From Microthrixaceae bacterium (GTDB lineage: Bacteria; Actinomycetota; Acidimicrobiia; Acidimicrobiales; DATDAH01), in contig JACJWK010000017.1 in NCBI GenBank assembly GCA_020637195.1, positions 1 through 64,000 of the forward strand: a stretch of 64,000 bases of DNA, read 5' to 3'. The notes beneath the pieces were generated by a model. The model did not search any database and was not told where the DNA came from. It saw nothing but the letters and a program-made list of their open reading frames with translations. Position 1 is the stretch's first letter. Every line of letters begins with the position of its first letter. Positions 42,794 to 52,507 of the stretch are shown one piece after another. The position numbers were made by a program, and so were the translations under genes.

Positions 42794-42841
42794 CTCCGGT
42801 CTCCCCGCGCCCCAGGGCGAGGGTGTGGCGTCCCCGTGGAC

Positions 42842-43513
42842 CTACTGGACGGTGGCCACCGCGGTGTAGCGCAGCGTGCCGGTGGTGCCCTGGCTGCCGT
42901 CGCTGACGTCGATGCGGAAGGCGCTGATGACCTCTTCGCCCGGGTCGATCACGACCGAGCCGGTCTGGGCGTTCTGCACGGTGCCGTTGCCGTCGACGAA
43001 GATCGGCGAGGCGTCCCAGTTCGTCACCAGGTCGGTGCCACCGTTGGCCGCACCGCCGATGGTGACGGGCACGTCGCTCAGGTAGATGGCGGTGGCCAGG
43101 TCGCCGGTGCCCCAGTTCTCGACCCGCGGGTTGCCGGCGACGTCGTCCTCGAGGATGAGCTGGACCGACAGCGGGTTGTCGCAGTTGTTCTGGTAGCGGA
43201 CCACGTCGGTGTAGATCGTGCGATCGCCGTCGTAGCCCTTCACCGTCACCTGCTCTTGGAGGAAGTCGATCCCGTTGGCCGAAACGGTGTTGGTGGTGTC
43301 GACGTCGGCGTACGGGTCGGCCAGGGGCGCGCTGTACGTCGTGGCGTCGCCGCCCTCCACCTTGGTGAAGCACGCCGCCACGGCCTGGATGTCGGCCGCG
43401 AGGAAGTTCTGGATCAGCACGGCGGCGAGCACCGGGGTGGCCACCGCGATCGCGAGGATCGCGGCCACGGCGCCCCGGAGGGTCATCTTCCGCTTCTGGT
43501 CGCTGCTGGTCAT
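42842..43513 (-). CDS. Secreted/surface beta-sandwich protein
   Basis: A protein of 223 residues. One N-terminal membrane helix or uncleaved signal (LRGAVAAILAIAVATPVLAAVLI) is followed by an all-beta domain with two cysteines (AVAACFT and NNCDNP). The segment NPLSVQLILEDD and the C-terminal TGTLRYTAVATVQ recall TasA/CalY-type fibre proteins, but the similarity is weak and I do not assign it. It is third in a minus-strand cluster with the genes at 43553 and 44576. ATG 43513 has AAGGTGG as ribosome-binding site. Confidence 0.65.
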   Translation of the reverse strand: MTSSDQKRKMTLRGAVAAILAIAVATPVLAAVLIQNFLAADIQAVAACFTKVEGGDATTYSAPLADPYADVDTTNTVSANGIDFLQEQVTVKGYDGDRTIYTDVVRYQNNCDNPLSVQLILEDDVAGNPRVENWGTGDLATAIYLSDVPVTIGGAANGGTDLVTNWDASPIFVDGNGTVQNAQTGSVVIDPGEEVISAFRIDVSDGSQGTTGTLRYTAVATVQ

Positions 43514-43552
43514 GCGGTCCACCTTCTTCTCGGAGCTCGGTGCGGGTTCTGG

Positions 43553-44542
43553 TCAGTCCTTCGACGGGGCGGCGGCCCGGGTTGATAGGGCGTTCGGCCC
43601 ATGCGCGCCGTCACCGTCGGGTGACGCGGGGACGGGACGGGTGTCGACGATCGGTGCGGGCCCGACGTCGGCCGCGGGCCGCGACGTGGTGCTCCGGGCC
43701 GGTGGCAGGTCGGCGGGATCCGGGTCGGCGACGAGCTGCGCGGGCCGAGCGTCCACGATGCGGTTGGGTACGGCTGCGGCGGCCAGCGCCGCGCTCACCC
43801 CCGCCGTCGCGCCGGCGCCGACCGGGACCGGATCGGGCGCGGGCTCGGCCGGCGGGACCGGCGCCACGGGCGCGGGCGGCGTGGGCACCGCGGCCGCGCC
43901 CTGGAAGGCGGCGGGCCGCGCGTCGACGGCCCGCGCCCCGTCCGGCGCCGCCAGCACCGCGGCGCGGGCGGGGACGGTGGTCGGTCGGGGAATGCGCTCG
44001 CGGGTGACGAGCGCGTAGACGACCGCGATCGCCGCGCCGGCGGTGAGGGGCACGGCGGTGCGCCAGACGGTCGTCGGGTCGACCACGGGCGGCTCGAGGG
44101 CGTGGCGCAACAGCTCGAGGCAGAGCGTCTCGAAGGTGACGAACACCCCCATGAACCAGCCCCAGACGACCATCTTGTCGACGTTCGTGCGCAGGACCAT
44201 GGCCGCGAAGATCACCGTGGACACCACGGCCATGACGAACGTGGACGTCGTCACGATCCGCGCGAACTCCGTCGGCGGGAGCTGCATGGTGAGGTGCGGG
44301 ATGAACCCCTTCCAGAAGCCGACCTCGAGGCTGACGTCGTCGCGGTTGGCGAGGAACCCGAGCGCCACGAGCTTGACCAGGAACGCGGTCAACGCCGCCA
44401 GGAAGGCCGCGCGGACGAGGGGGTACCAGTTCACGTCCTCGGGCGTCGCCCGCCGGGCCGGCGGACCGCTGCCCGCACCGGCCGTCACCGACCGCGGGCG
44501 GTCGTCGAGGTGCTCCATCGAGAATCCCACTGCCCTCTCCAT
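43553..44542 (-). CDS. Four-helix membrane protein with Pro/Ala tail and repeated VDARP motif
   Basis: A protein of 329 residues. Membrane helices lie at about 42-65, 94-116, 124-145 and 160-180. The tail (185-329) is long, Pro/Ala-rich and probably disordered. In the tail, VDARP (206-210), VDARP (263-267) and VDTRP (299-303) recur. No family recognised. ATG 44518 (MEHLDD) is an alternative start. Lying between two exported proteins, it may assemble, anchor or process them. Confidence 0.7.
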   Translation of the reverse strand: MERAVGFSMEHLDDRPRSVTAGAGSGPPARRATPEDVNWYPLVRAAFLAALTAFLVKLVALGFLANRDDVSLEVGFWKGFIPHLTMQLPPTEFARIVTTSTFVMAVVSTVIFAAMVLRTNVDKMVVWGWFMGVFVTFETLCLELLRHALEPPVVDPTTVWRTAVPLTAGAAIAVVYALVTRERIPRPTTVPARAAVLAAPDGARAVDARPAAFQGAAAVPTPPAPVAPVPPAEPAPDPVPVGAGATAGVSAALAAAAVPNRIVDARPAQLVADPDPADLPPARSTTSRPAADVGPAPIVDTRPVPASPDGDGAHGPNALSTRAAAPSKD

Positions 44543-44575
44543 CGGTGCCGGCGGCTCGATCCCTGAGGAGCGGCC

Positions 44576-47092
44576 TCAGCCCGAGAGCGCGAACCGGAAC
44601 CGGTGCTCGATCACCGGGGAGCCGCCACCCACCAGCACGGTCCAGGTGACGTCGAGGGTCGCGGGTCCGGAAACGTCGCTGTCGACCCGGATCGAGTGCG
44701 GTTCGGCGGCGCTGAAGGCCAGGGGTGGTCCCGTCGGCTGGAAGACCGACTCCCCGGCGACCACGACCTGGTCCGAGTCGGGTCGGGCGAACGCGACCGT
44801 CGCCGCGTCCACTCCGGGCACCACGGGCGCACCGGCGCTGCGCAGGGTGGCGGTGCTGCCCGCGAACGTGGGCGCCACGGTGTGCACCCGGGCCACCCAG
44901 GTGCTCGTCGGCACCCCGGCGGGGCTGGCGACGGCCACCGTGGTGGGCACGTCGAGGGCGCTGCCGAGCGTGCCCAGCGCGGTGTCCACCGTCACCGAGT
45001 CGACCGTCGGCGTGACCGCGGGGTCCGTGGTGGTCAGCAGCGCCCGGATGCGGACCCACCGGTCGAAGTCGTGGCCGTAGCCCACCGGAAGGTCGCTCGT
45101 GGTGTACGAGGTGCCGGACGTGCCGTCCGGGCCGACGAACGGTGCGAGCACGCTCGCGAGTTGGCTGTCCCCGCTGGCGAGCTGGAAGGCCACCGCGGTG
45201 CCCGCCGGCGTGTCCGCTTCCCAGCGGAGCCGGCCGAACACGCCGTCGACGCCGGTGTCGATCGGTGCCGAGTCCCACAGACCCACCGGGCGGTAGCGGC
45301 CCTCCTCGGGCCGGACGGTCACCGCCGGAGCGGGAAACGTCACGGTGCGGGCCTGTCGCCACGAGCCCACCTGCACCTCGTCGCCGGTCCCCGTCCCCGA
45401 CGCCCGGTCGAAGCTCAACCAGAAGGGCTCGCCTGACGCCGACGCCACGGTCACCGCGGTCGATCCCACCGTCCAACCCGAGGCGTCACGGGCGTGGCCG
45501 ATGAACGCGCCGCCGAAGTCCGTCCCCGCGCAGGGGACCGGAGCCGACCCACCCACCGTGATCTCGGTGCCCGCCACCGGGCAGGCGACCACGACGTGCT
45601 CGGCGTCGACCGGGACCAGGTACCGGTCACCCAGCTCGTGCCGGGGCCAGAACGCGGTGGACTCGTCGCCGTCGCCGTCGTCTTGTTGGAGGGCGCCGGT
45701 CGGCGTGTCGATCCCGGTGACGCGCACGGCCGGGCCGGCGCCATCGGGCGCGCTCGGGCCGAGGACGTCCACACCGTCGGGATCGCCCGACACCAGCTCC
45801 TCGGTGCCGTCCGAGCGCTGGACGTCGGCGTCGGCGCCGGCGGCGCCGTAACCCAGGCGGGCCGTGCGACTCTGGACGCCGAGCAGGTCGTCCGTGCCGG
45901 CGGGCACGCCGACGACGGCGTCACCGCCGGTGTCGGAGCGGTGGGTGAGCAGGAAGGGGACGCCGTTGGTCGAGCGCACCACCGCGGTGTGCGGCGCGGT
46001 GACGTCGGCGACGAGGGTGACCGTGCCGTCGCCGGGCGTCACCGTCGCCGCGGCCACCGCGGAGGAACCGTCGAGCACCTCGATGTCGGCGCTCGCCCAC
46101 GGTGCGCGCACGGAGAACGTCTGGCCGTCGCGATCGGTCGGCACGACGAAGGCCGTGCCGGCGAAGGCGGCCGGCACCAGCCCGTCCTGGCCGTCGTCGG
46201 TGCCGACGCCCGCCAGCGGCCCGGTGGTGGCGTACGACGAGTCGGGGGTGTTGCCGGTGAAGGTCACCACACCGCCGGCCCCCGCCGTCACGGCGGGCGA
46301 TCCGTCGTGGCTGATGTCGGTGCCCGCGAGGTACGCCGCCACGTCCACCCGATCCGCGCCCGGCCCGTACCCGTCGCTGACCGTGTAGTAGAGGGTGCGG
46401 GGCGACGCGTACGAGAAGACCGCCGCCGGGTCCGACACCGACGCCACGGGACCTTCGTGGTTCCAGTAGAGGCAGAAGTCGGTGGTGGCGCCGGCAGGCA
46501 AGTCGTCGAGTTGGACCCACACGCCGGTCGCGAGCGACGCGAGGCCCTCGGGCTCCACGTAGAGGTCGAGATCGACGAACCCACCGCCGTCGTAGCGGGC
46601 GGCGCGCAGGTCCGCGGCGCCGGCGTCGAGCTCGCCGGCCGCCATCGGGGTCTGGGTGTCGAGCACCACCCGCACCTGGTACTCGGTCTCCGCCGTCGCC
46701 CCGGCGGCGGTGTGGTCGACGTCGAAGCAACGGCGGGAGCGCCACGCGTCGTCCCACCACGGCTCCGCGGGATCGGCCGGGGCGGTCCCGAAGTGGTCGA
46801 GGGTGAGGGCCCCGGCGGCGAGGTCGTCCCGCGTGGCGGCGAGCGTCCCGGCGCCCCACGGCGTGTCGGCGGGGGCCGACACCGGTGTGGCGTCGCCGTA
46901 GGCGTAGAAGTCGAGGCTGTCGCCGACCTGCACGCCGCTCGTGGTGAGGTGGTCCCCGCCCACGTCGCCGACCGCCGCGGGCAGGACCGAGGGGCCCGTC
47001 GCCGCCACCGCGACCAGGGCGGCGGCACCGGCGGCCGCGCGCCAGCGGCGCCGGCGGCGGCGCGCGGCCACGGGCAGGGGTCGGGTTCCCAC
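44576..47092 (-). CDS. Large secreted DUF2341-type surface protein
   Basis: A protein of 838 residues. A basic signal region (RRRRRRWRAAAGAAALVAVAATG) is followed by an exported body. Residues about 112-220 (WWDDAWRSRRCFDVDHT ... EYQVRVVLDT ... TTDFCLYWNHEG) match DUF2341, a lectin-like domain of surface proteins. The remainder is beta-rich with many Asp/Gly/Thr residues. GTG 47092 has AAAGGA upstream and is preferred to 47146. It is first in the cluster with the 43553 and 42842 genes. Likely adhesion or cell-wall structure. Confidence 0.75.
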   Translation of the reverse strand: MGTRPLPVAARRRRRRWRAAAGAAALVAVAATGPSVLPAAVGDVGGDHLTTSGVQVGDSLDFYAYGDATPVSAPADTPWGAGTLAATRDDLAAGALTLDHFGTAPADPAEPWWDDAWRSRRCFDVDHTAAGATAETEYQVRVVLDTQTPMAAGELDAGAADLRAARYDGGGFVDLDLYVEPEGLASLATGVWVQLDDLPAGATTDFCLYWNHEGPVASVSDPAAVFSYASPRTLYYTVSDGYGPGADRVDVAAYLAGTDISHDGSPAVTAGAGGVVTFTGNTPDSSYATTGPLAGVGTDDGQDGLVPAAFAGTAFVVPTDRDGQTFSVRAPWASADIEVLDGSSAVAAATVTPGDGTVTLVADVTAPHTAVVRSTNGVPFLLTHRSDTGGDAVVGVPAGTDDLLGVQSRTARLGYGAAGADADVQRSDGTEELVSGDPDGVDVLGPSAPDGAGPAVRVTGIDTPTGALQQDDGDGDESTAFWPRHELGDRYLVPVDAEHVVVACPVAGTEITVGGSAPVPCAGTDFGGAFIGHARDASGWTVGSTAVTVASASGEPFWLSFDRASGTGTGDEVQVGSWRQARTVTFPAPAVTVRPEEGRYRPVGLWDSAPIDTGVDGVFGRLRWEADTPAGTAVAFQLASGDSQLASVLAPFVGPDGTSGTSYTTSDLPVGYGHDFDRWVRIRALLTTTDPAVTPTVDSVTVDTALGTLGSALDVPTTVAVASPAGVPTSTWVARVHTVAPTFAGSTATLRSAGAPVVPGVDAATVAFARPDSDQVVVAGESVFQPTGPPLAFSAAEPHSIRVDSDVSGPATLDVTWTVLVGGGSPVIEHRFRFALSG

Positions 47093-47201
47093 GGAGTTCC
47101 TTTCGGGCGTCGCGCCGCCGCGACTGAGCCTCCGGCGCGCCGGCACGGGCTACCGTGCCCGCCGGGCGTCCGGTACGACGGCGAGGAGTCGGGAGCGAGC
47201 A

Positions 47202-48404
47202 GTGGCAGCGGCGGAGATCGACGGGTTCGTGGCACCAGGCTTCGAGGGGGTGCGCGACGCCTTCGCGGCCAACTTCGAGAGCCACGGGGAGGTGGGGGCG
47301 TCGTTCTGCCTCTACCACCGGGGCGAGCCGGTGGTGGACCTCTGGGGCGGCGTGGCCGACCCGGCGACGGGTCGGCCCTACGAGCGGGACACGTGCCAGC
47401 TCGTGTTCTCCACCACCAAGGGCGTCGTGGCCATCTGCGCCAACCGCCTCATGGACGAGGGCCGGCTCGACCCCGACGCCCCGGTGGCCGAGTACTGGCC
47501 CGAGTTCGCCCAGGCGGGCAAGCAGGACCTTCCCGTCCGCTGGCTGCTGTCCCACCAGGCGGGGCTGCCGGTCCTCGACGTCACCCTCACCCTCGACGAG
47601 ACGTTGCGATGGGACCCCGTGGTCGAGGCCCTGGCGGCCCAGGCGCCGATCTGGGAGCCCGGCACGAAGCACGGCTACCACGCCACGACGTTCGGCTGGC
47701 TCGTCGGCGAGGTCATCCGTCGGGTCACCGGGCAGTCCGTCGGCGAGTACGTGGCCGAGCACCTCGCCGGCCCCCTCGGCCTCGACCTGTGGATCGGCGT
47801 GCCCGAGGAGCGCCTCGGCCAGGTGGCCCCCCTCGTGCCCATCGACCTGCCCGACAACGAGAACGTGCGCATGGTCATCGACCAGCTGCTCGGCCCCGAC
47901 AGCCTCACCGGCCGCGCCCTGCGCACGCCGTGCCCCGACCTGTTCGGCGGCACCGAGGGCACCGTCGACCTGTCGATGTTCGGCGACCCGCGGGTCCTGG
48001 GCGCCGAGATCCCCGCCGCCAACGGCGTCACGAACGCCCGGGCCCTCGCCCGCCTCTACTCGGCCTGCATCGACGAGGTGGACGGCATCCGGCTGCTGTC
48101 GGACGCGCAGGTGGCTCGGGCCATCGAGCCCCAGGTGACGGGCCCGGACGCCATCATGTTCTTCCCGACGGTGCTCGGGATGGGCTTCTTCCTCAGCTCG
48201 GGCTTCAGCAACTACGGCGGCCCCCGGGGCTTCGGCCACACCGGCACGGGCGGGTCGATGGGCTTCGCCGACCCCGACGCCCACATCGGGTACGGCTACG
48301 TGATGAACCAGCTGCTGCCCAACATGATCGGCGACGCCCGCACGGTCGCGCTCACCGAGGCCTGCTACGAGGCCGTCGGCGGGGTGCCCCCGGCCATCGT
48401 CTAG
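47202..48404 (+). CDS. Serine hydrolase of the beta-lactamase/esterase (EstB-like) family
   Basis: A protein of 400 residues of the class C beta-lactamase fold. The SxxK motif is in LVFSTTKGV (catalytic Ser), the Tyr motif is GYHATTFGWL, and the C-terminal HTGTGG stands for the KTG box. No signal peptide is present, favouring an intracellular esterase over a beta-lactamase. GTG 47202 gives the usual family N-terminus. It is divergent from the large surface protein. Confidence 0.9.
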   Translation: MAAAEIDGFVAPGFEGVRDAFAANFESHGEVGASFCLYHRGEPVVDLWGGVADPATGRPYERDTCQLVFSTTKGVVAICANRLMDEGRLDPDAPVAEYWPEFAQAGKQDLPVRWLLSHQAGLPVLDVTLTLDETLRWDPVVEALAAQAPIWEPGTKHGYHATTFGWLVGEVIRRVTGQSVGEYVAEHLAGPLGLDLWIGVPEERLGQVAPLVPIDLPDNENVRMVIDQLLGPDSLTGRALRTPCPDLFGGTEGTVDLSMFGDPRVLGAEIPAANGVTNARALARLYSACIDEVDGIRLLSDAQVARAIEPQVTGPDAIMFFPTVLGMGFFLSSGFSNYGGPRGFGHTGTGGSMGFADPDAHIGYGYVMNQLLPNMIGDARTVALTEACYEAVGGVPPAIV

Positions 48405-48414
48405 CCCCGACGGC

Positions 48415-48873
48415 TCAACCCGTCGTCGTCGGCGGAGGCTCGGGGACGGGCACGCCCTCGGCCTCGAGCTGGTCGCCCACCGTGGACGGGATGACGATCT
48501 GCCACCCGTCGGCCTCGAGCTGGTCCCGGGTGCGCTCGAGCTCGCCGGCCGCACGGCCCTGGGCGGTGAACGTGAACACCCAGGCGTCGCCCTGGTCGAC
48601 CACCCGCTCGACGGTGACCTCCTCGTGGGCGTCGACGGTGCCCATGGGCGTGCGGCTGTCGCGGCCGGCCTCGCCCACGCGCACCGAGACCTCGTAGTCG
48701 GTGGGGTTCGACACCACGATCTGGTCGACGCGGCCGGGGCCCTCGAGTAGCGGCACCAGGAGGCGCAGCACCAGCACGACCGCCAGCACGGCCAGGCCCA
48801 GCACCAGCACGTGCGCCGGCCGCACGGGCGGCAGCGAGCGCCGGTCGGGCCGGGTGGCGGTGATCCCGGTCAC
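48415..48873 (-). CDS. Small single-pass membrane protein
   Basis: A protein of 152 residues. One membrane helix (AHVLVLGLAVLAVVLVLRLLV) is followed by an extracytoplasmic beta domain beginning QIVVSNPTDYEVSVRV, with FTAQGRAAGELERTRDQLEADGW near the end, and a Pro/Thr tail. No family recognised. Divergent from prfC, 64 bases apart; convergent with the hydrolase. Confidence 0.7.
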   Translation of the reverse strand: MTGITATRPDRRSLPPVRPAHVLVLGLAVLAVVLVLRLLVPLLEGPGRVDQIVVSNPTDYEVSVRVGEAGRDSRTPMGTVDAHEEVTVERVVDQGDAWVFTFTAQGRAAGELERTRDQLEADGWQIVIPSTVGDQLEAEGVPVPEPPPTTTG

Positions 48874-48937
48874 GGGCGCGGGCGGCGAGGGGACATGACC
48901 CGGCCCAGGCTACCGGTGCCGTCGGTACCCTGACCGG

Positions 48938-50536
48938 GTGACCGCGGCCGCCGCGGAGGCCGCCCGCCGGCGGACCTTCGCCATCATCTCCCACCCCGAC
49001 GCCGGCAAGACCACCCTCACCGAGAAGTTCCTCCTCTACGGCGGGGCCCTCGTGAAGGAGGCCGGCGCGGTCAAGGCCCGCGGCGACCGCCGCTCGGCCA
49101 CCTCCGACTGGATGGCCCTCGAGCAGCAGCGCGGCATCTCCATCACGTCGACCGTCATGCAGTTCCCGTACCGCGACCGTGTGGTGAACCTGCTCGACAC
49201 CCCGGGCCACCGGGACTTCTCGGAGGACACGTACCGGGTGCTGGCCGCGGCCGACGCCGCGGTGATGGTGCTGGACGCGGCCAAGGGCATCGAGCCCCAG
49301 ACCCTCAAGCTGTTCGAGGTGTGCCGCCAGCGCAACCTGCCGCTGCTGAGCTTCATCAACAAGTGGGACCGCCCCGGCCGCGAGGCGCTGGAACTGATCG
49401 ACGAGATCGAGCAGAAGCTCGACATCGTGGCCACCCCGGTCACCTGGCCGGTGGGCATCGCCGGCGATTTCCGGGGCGTGGCCGACCGGGCCCTCGGCGG
49501 GGACGCCGACGGCGAGGTGGGCTTCACCCGGTTCACCCGCACCGCCCGGGGCAGCACCGAGGCCCCCGAGGAGGAGGTGTCGGCCGAGCAGGCCCGCGCC
49601 GACGAGGGACAGGCCTGGACCGCGGCCGAGGAGGAGCTGGCCCTGCTGGCCGAGGTGGGCGCGGACCACGACGCCAAGACCTTCCTCGCCGGCGAGACCA
49701 CGCCGGTGTTCTTCGGCTCGGCGCTGACCAACTTCGGGGTGCGCAAGCTGCTCGACGCGGTGGTCGACCTGGTGCCCTCGCCCACGCCCCGCGACGACGT
49801 CGACGACGTGCCCCGCCCGCTCGACGCCCCCTTCTCCGGGTTCGTCTTCAAGGTCCAGGCCAACATGGACCCGGCCCACCGCGACCGCATCGCGTTCTTC
49901 CGGGTGTGCTCGGGGCGCTTCGAGCGGGGCCTGGTGGTCACCCACGGCCCCACCGGCAAGCCCTTCGCCACCAAGTACGCCCACCAGGTGTTCGGCCAGG
50001 AGCGCGAGACCCTCGAGGAGGCCTTCCCCGGCGACGTCGTCGGCCTCGTCAACGCCACCGACGTGCGGGTGGGCGACACTCTCTACCTGGACGAGCCCGT
50101 CGAGTTCCCCCGCATCCCCAGCTTCGCCCCCGAGCACTTCTCGGTGGCCCGAGTGCGCGACACCGGCCGCTTCAAGCAGTTCCGCCGGGGCGTGGCGCAG
50201 CTCGACGAGGAGGGCGTGGTGCAGGTGCTGCGCGACGACGACCTGGGCGACCAGGCCCCGCTGCTCGCCGCCGTCGGCCCCATGCAGTTCGAGGTGGCCA
50301 CCCACCGCCTCGAGAACGAGTTCGGCGCGCCGGTCGAGCTCAACCGCACCAGCTACCGGGTGGCCCGGCGCACCGACGCCGAGAGCGAGCCCACCCTCAA
50401 GGCCATGCAGGGCGTCGACGTGCTCAAGCGCGCCGACGGCACCCGCTACGCGCTGTTCGAGAGCCAGTACTGGCTCGAGCGGGTGGAGCGAGAGCAGCCC
50501 GAGCTCACCCTCGACCGCCTCGTCGCCGAGGGCTGA
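48938..50536 (+). CDS. prfC: Peptide chain release factor 3
   Basis: GTPase that recycles RF1/RF2 after termination. The 532 residues carry G1 SHPDAGKTTLTEK, G2 region RGISITSTVMQF, G3 DTPGHRDFSED, G4 NKWDRPGR, and the RF3-specific C-terminal region (FKQFRRGVAQLDEEGVVQV ... GPMQFEV). GTG 48938 follows TACCCT (48926-48931) by 6 bases. RF3 is patchy in actinobacteria, so its presence is informative. Confidence 0.96.
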   Translation: MTAAAAEAARRRTFAIISHPDAGKTTLTEKFLLYGGALVKEAGAVKARGDRRSATSDWMALEQQRGISITSTVMQFPYRDRVVNLLDTPGHRDFSEDTYRVLAAADAAVMVLDAAKGIEPQTLKLFEVCRQRNLPLLSFINKWDRPGREALELIDEIEQKLDIVATPVTWPVGIAGDFRGVADRALGGDADGEVGFTRFTRTARGSTEAPEEEVSAEQARADEGQAWTAAEEELALLAEVGADHDAKTFLAGETTPVFFGSALTNFGVRKLLDAVVDLVPSPTPRDDVDDVPRPLDAPFSGFVFKVQANMDPAHRDRIAFFRVCSGRFERGLVVTHGPTGKPFATKYAHQVFGQERETLEEAFPGDVVGLVNATDVRVGDTLYLDEPVEFPRIPSFAPEHFSVARVRDTGRFKQFRRGVAQLDEEGVVQVLRDDDLGDQAPLLAAVGPMQFEVATHRLENEFGAPVELNRTSYRVARRTDAESEPTLKAMQGVDVLKRADGTRYALFESQYWLERVEREQPELTLDRLVAEG

Positions 50537-50546
50537 GCACCACCGC

Positions 50547-52462
50547 TCAGCGGCCGAGGCGGGACTCGACGAGGGCCCGGCGGGCCGGCGACACCCGCCC
50601 GGCCACTACGAGGTGCTCCGCGGCGGAGGCGAACGACCACCCGCCGTCGACGGCCTCGCCGACGTCGAGCAGGCGCGCCGCGGTGGCCTCCTCGAGGCCG
50701 TCGACCACCCCGTCCACGTCGAGGTCGGCGGCGACCGCCACGTCGGACGCGAGGAACGAGGGCCCCACCACGGCGGCGACGGCGACGACGCGGCGCGCCG
50801 GTGGGGACAGCAGCGCCAACCGGTCCGCCACCCCGGCCTCGATCACCGGCGGGACGCCCACCACCGCGAGCCCGCCCGGCGGCGGCGGCCCGGGACCGGC
50901 CCGCTCGGCGACCTGCACGAGCCGCCCCGGGTTCCCCGCCGTGTCCCGCACCAGGTCGATCAGCGCCGGCAGCGCCGGAGCGCCCCGTGGGAGGCCGAGG
51001 CGCCCGGCGAGCAGGTCGAGCGCGTCCTCGTCGTCGAGGGGGCCGAGATCGAGGCGGAGCTGCACCGGGACGCGGCCGGTGTCGCCGACGAGGCCGGAGA
51101 GGCCGGGGGGCAGCGGCGGGCCGGCCTGCACGAGGAGCACGCCGAGGAGGGGGACCGGCTCGGGCAGGGGGAGGGGTCGGTCCAGCAGGTGCCGGAGCAC
51201 GCCCACCACGTCCGGCGCGGCCCACTGCACGTCGTCGAGCACCAGCACCACGGGTTGCTCCCGGAGCACCGCCCGAGGCGCTCGACTGCGCCGGCGGTCC
51301 AGGCCAGACCTGCGGAGGAGAGGGAGGTCGAGGTCGCCGGCGTCGGACTGCTCCGGGACCCCAGAGCGGCGGCCGCCGCCAGGATGGTGCGGTGCCGCTC
51401 CCGGGCACGCAGCGGGCGGCGAGCACGAGGGCGCTGTCTTCGGCCGCCTCCGCGCCAGCTCGGCGGCGAGCGGGTCTTGCCCACACCCGGGTCCCCGGTG
51501 ATCCACGCCACGCCGCCGACCTGTTCCCCGACACCCGCCGCCACGCGGCGCAGGAGGTCCCGCTCACCGCGCCGCCCGACGAGTGGGAGGGCCCGCTGCC
51601 GCTCGACCCACGCCGAGGCGGCGTCGACGCCCGTCCCCGGGCCGACCGCCGCGGCCGCGGCGTCGACGGGGACCCCGTGGCGCCGCGGTGCGGGCCCGTC
51701 GAGCAGGGGGTCCTGCACCAGCACCGCAGCTTCCAGGCGGCGCAGCTCGGGGCCGGGCTCGATGCCGAGCTCCTCGCCCAGCAGGGCTCGTGCCCGCTGG
51801 AACGCGCGCAGCGCGTCGCTCTGGCGCCCGGACCGGTAGAGGGCCACCATCAGCTGGGCCCACCGCCGCTCCCTCAGGGGGTCCTCGGCGAGCGCCGCCT
51901 CCACGCCGCCGACCACCGCCTCGGGCCGGCCCAGCTCCAGCAGGAGGTCGTGGTCGAGGTCGACCGTGGCGGCCCGGGCCTCGCCGAGCCGGCGGATCTC
52001 GGCCCGGCCGGCCGGGGCGTCGGCCAGGTCGCCGAGGGGCTCGCCGCGGAAGAGCGCGAGGGCCGCGGCCAGCACCTCGTGAGCCGCGCCGGGATCGCCC
52101 TGCTCGGCCAGGTCGCGTCCCCGGCTCACCAGCGCGTCGAAGCGGGACACGTCGACGCGGTCGTGCGCGACCGGGACGACGTACCCGTCGGACCGCGTGT
52201 CCACCACGGCGGCGGCGTCGACGCCCTGCTCGTCGAGGGACCGGCGCAGGCGCGACACCCGGACGTGGAGGTTCTTGCGCCAGTTCGGCGGAGGCTCGTC
52301 CCACAGGTCGTGGGCGAGACGCTCGAGCGGGACCACCGCGCCCGCCCGCAGCGCCAGCGCGGCCACCACCGCCCGACCGCCCGTCGAGCGCACCTCCGCG
52401 GGGCGACCGCCCACCTCGAGCTCGAAGGGGCCGAGCAGGCGGATCGCCGCCGTGCCGTCCAC
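50547..52462 (-). pseudogene. AfsR/SARP-type regulator, frameshifted in the ATPase domain
   Basis: A winged DNA-binding domain (residues 1-95, RLLGPFELEVGGRPAEV ... KNLHVRVSRLRRSL) and a BTAD helical domain (100-245) are intact. An AAA/STAND ATPase follows, with WITGDPGVGKTR (Walker A) near 51,490. Directly after it the frame shifts: LAAELARR, AEDSALVLAARCVPG and later LREQPVVLVLDDVQWAAPDV (Walker B) lie in different frames, at least three shifts between about 51,310 and 51,490. From 51,300 to the stop at 50547 the reading is continuous again. The C-terminus is short for the family. It might produce a truncated activator, or be intact in reality. Confidence 0.75.
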
Positions 52463-52507
52463 ACCGCGATCCTACGCACTGCCCCCGGGGCGGTCGCCCG
52501 CCGTGGA

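Noticed and set aside
42842..43513. Assignment as TasA/CalY fibre protein
   Set aside because: Only the general layout and a few short segments resemble TasA, and no SipW-type signal peptidase gene is adjacent.
47202..48404. Antibiotic-resistance beta-lactamase
   Set aside because: It has SxxK and an HTG box but no signal peptide, and the sequence is closer to EstB-like esterases.
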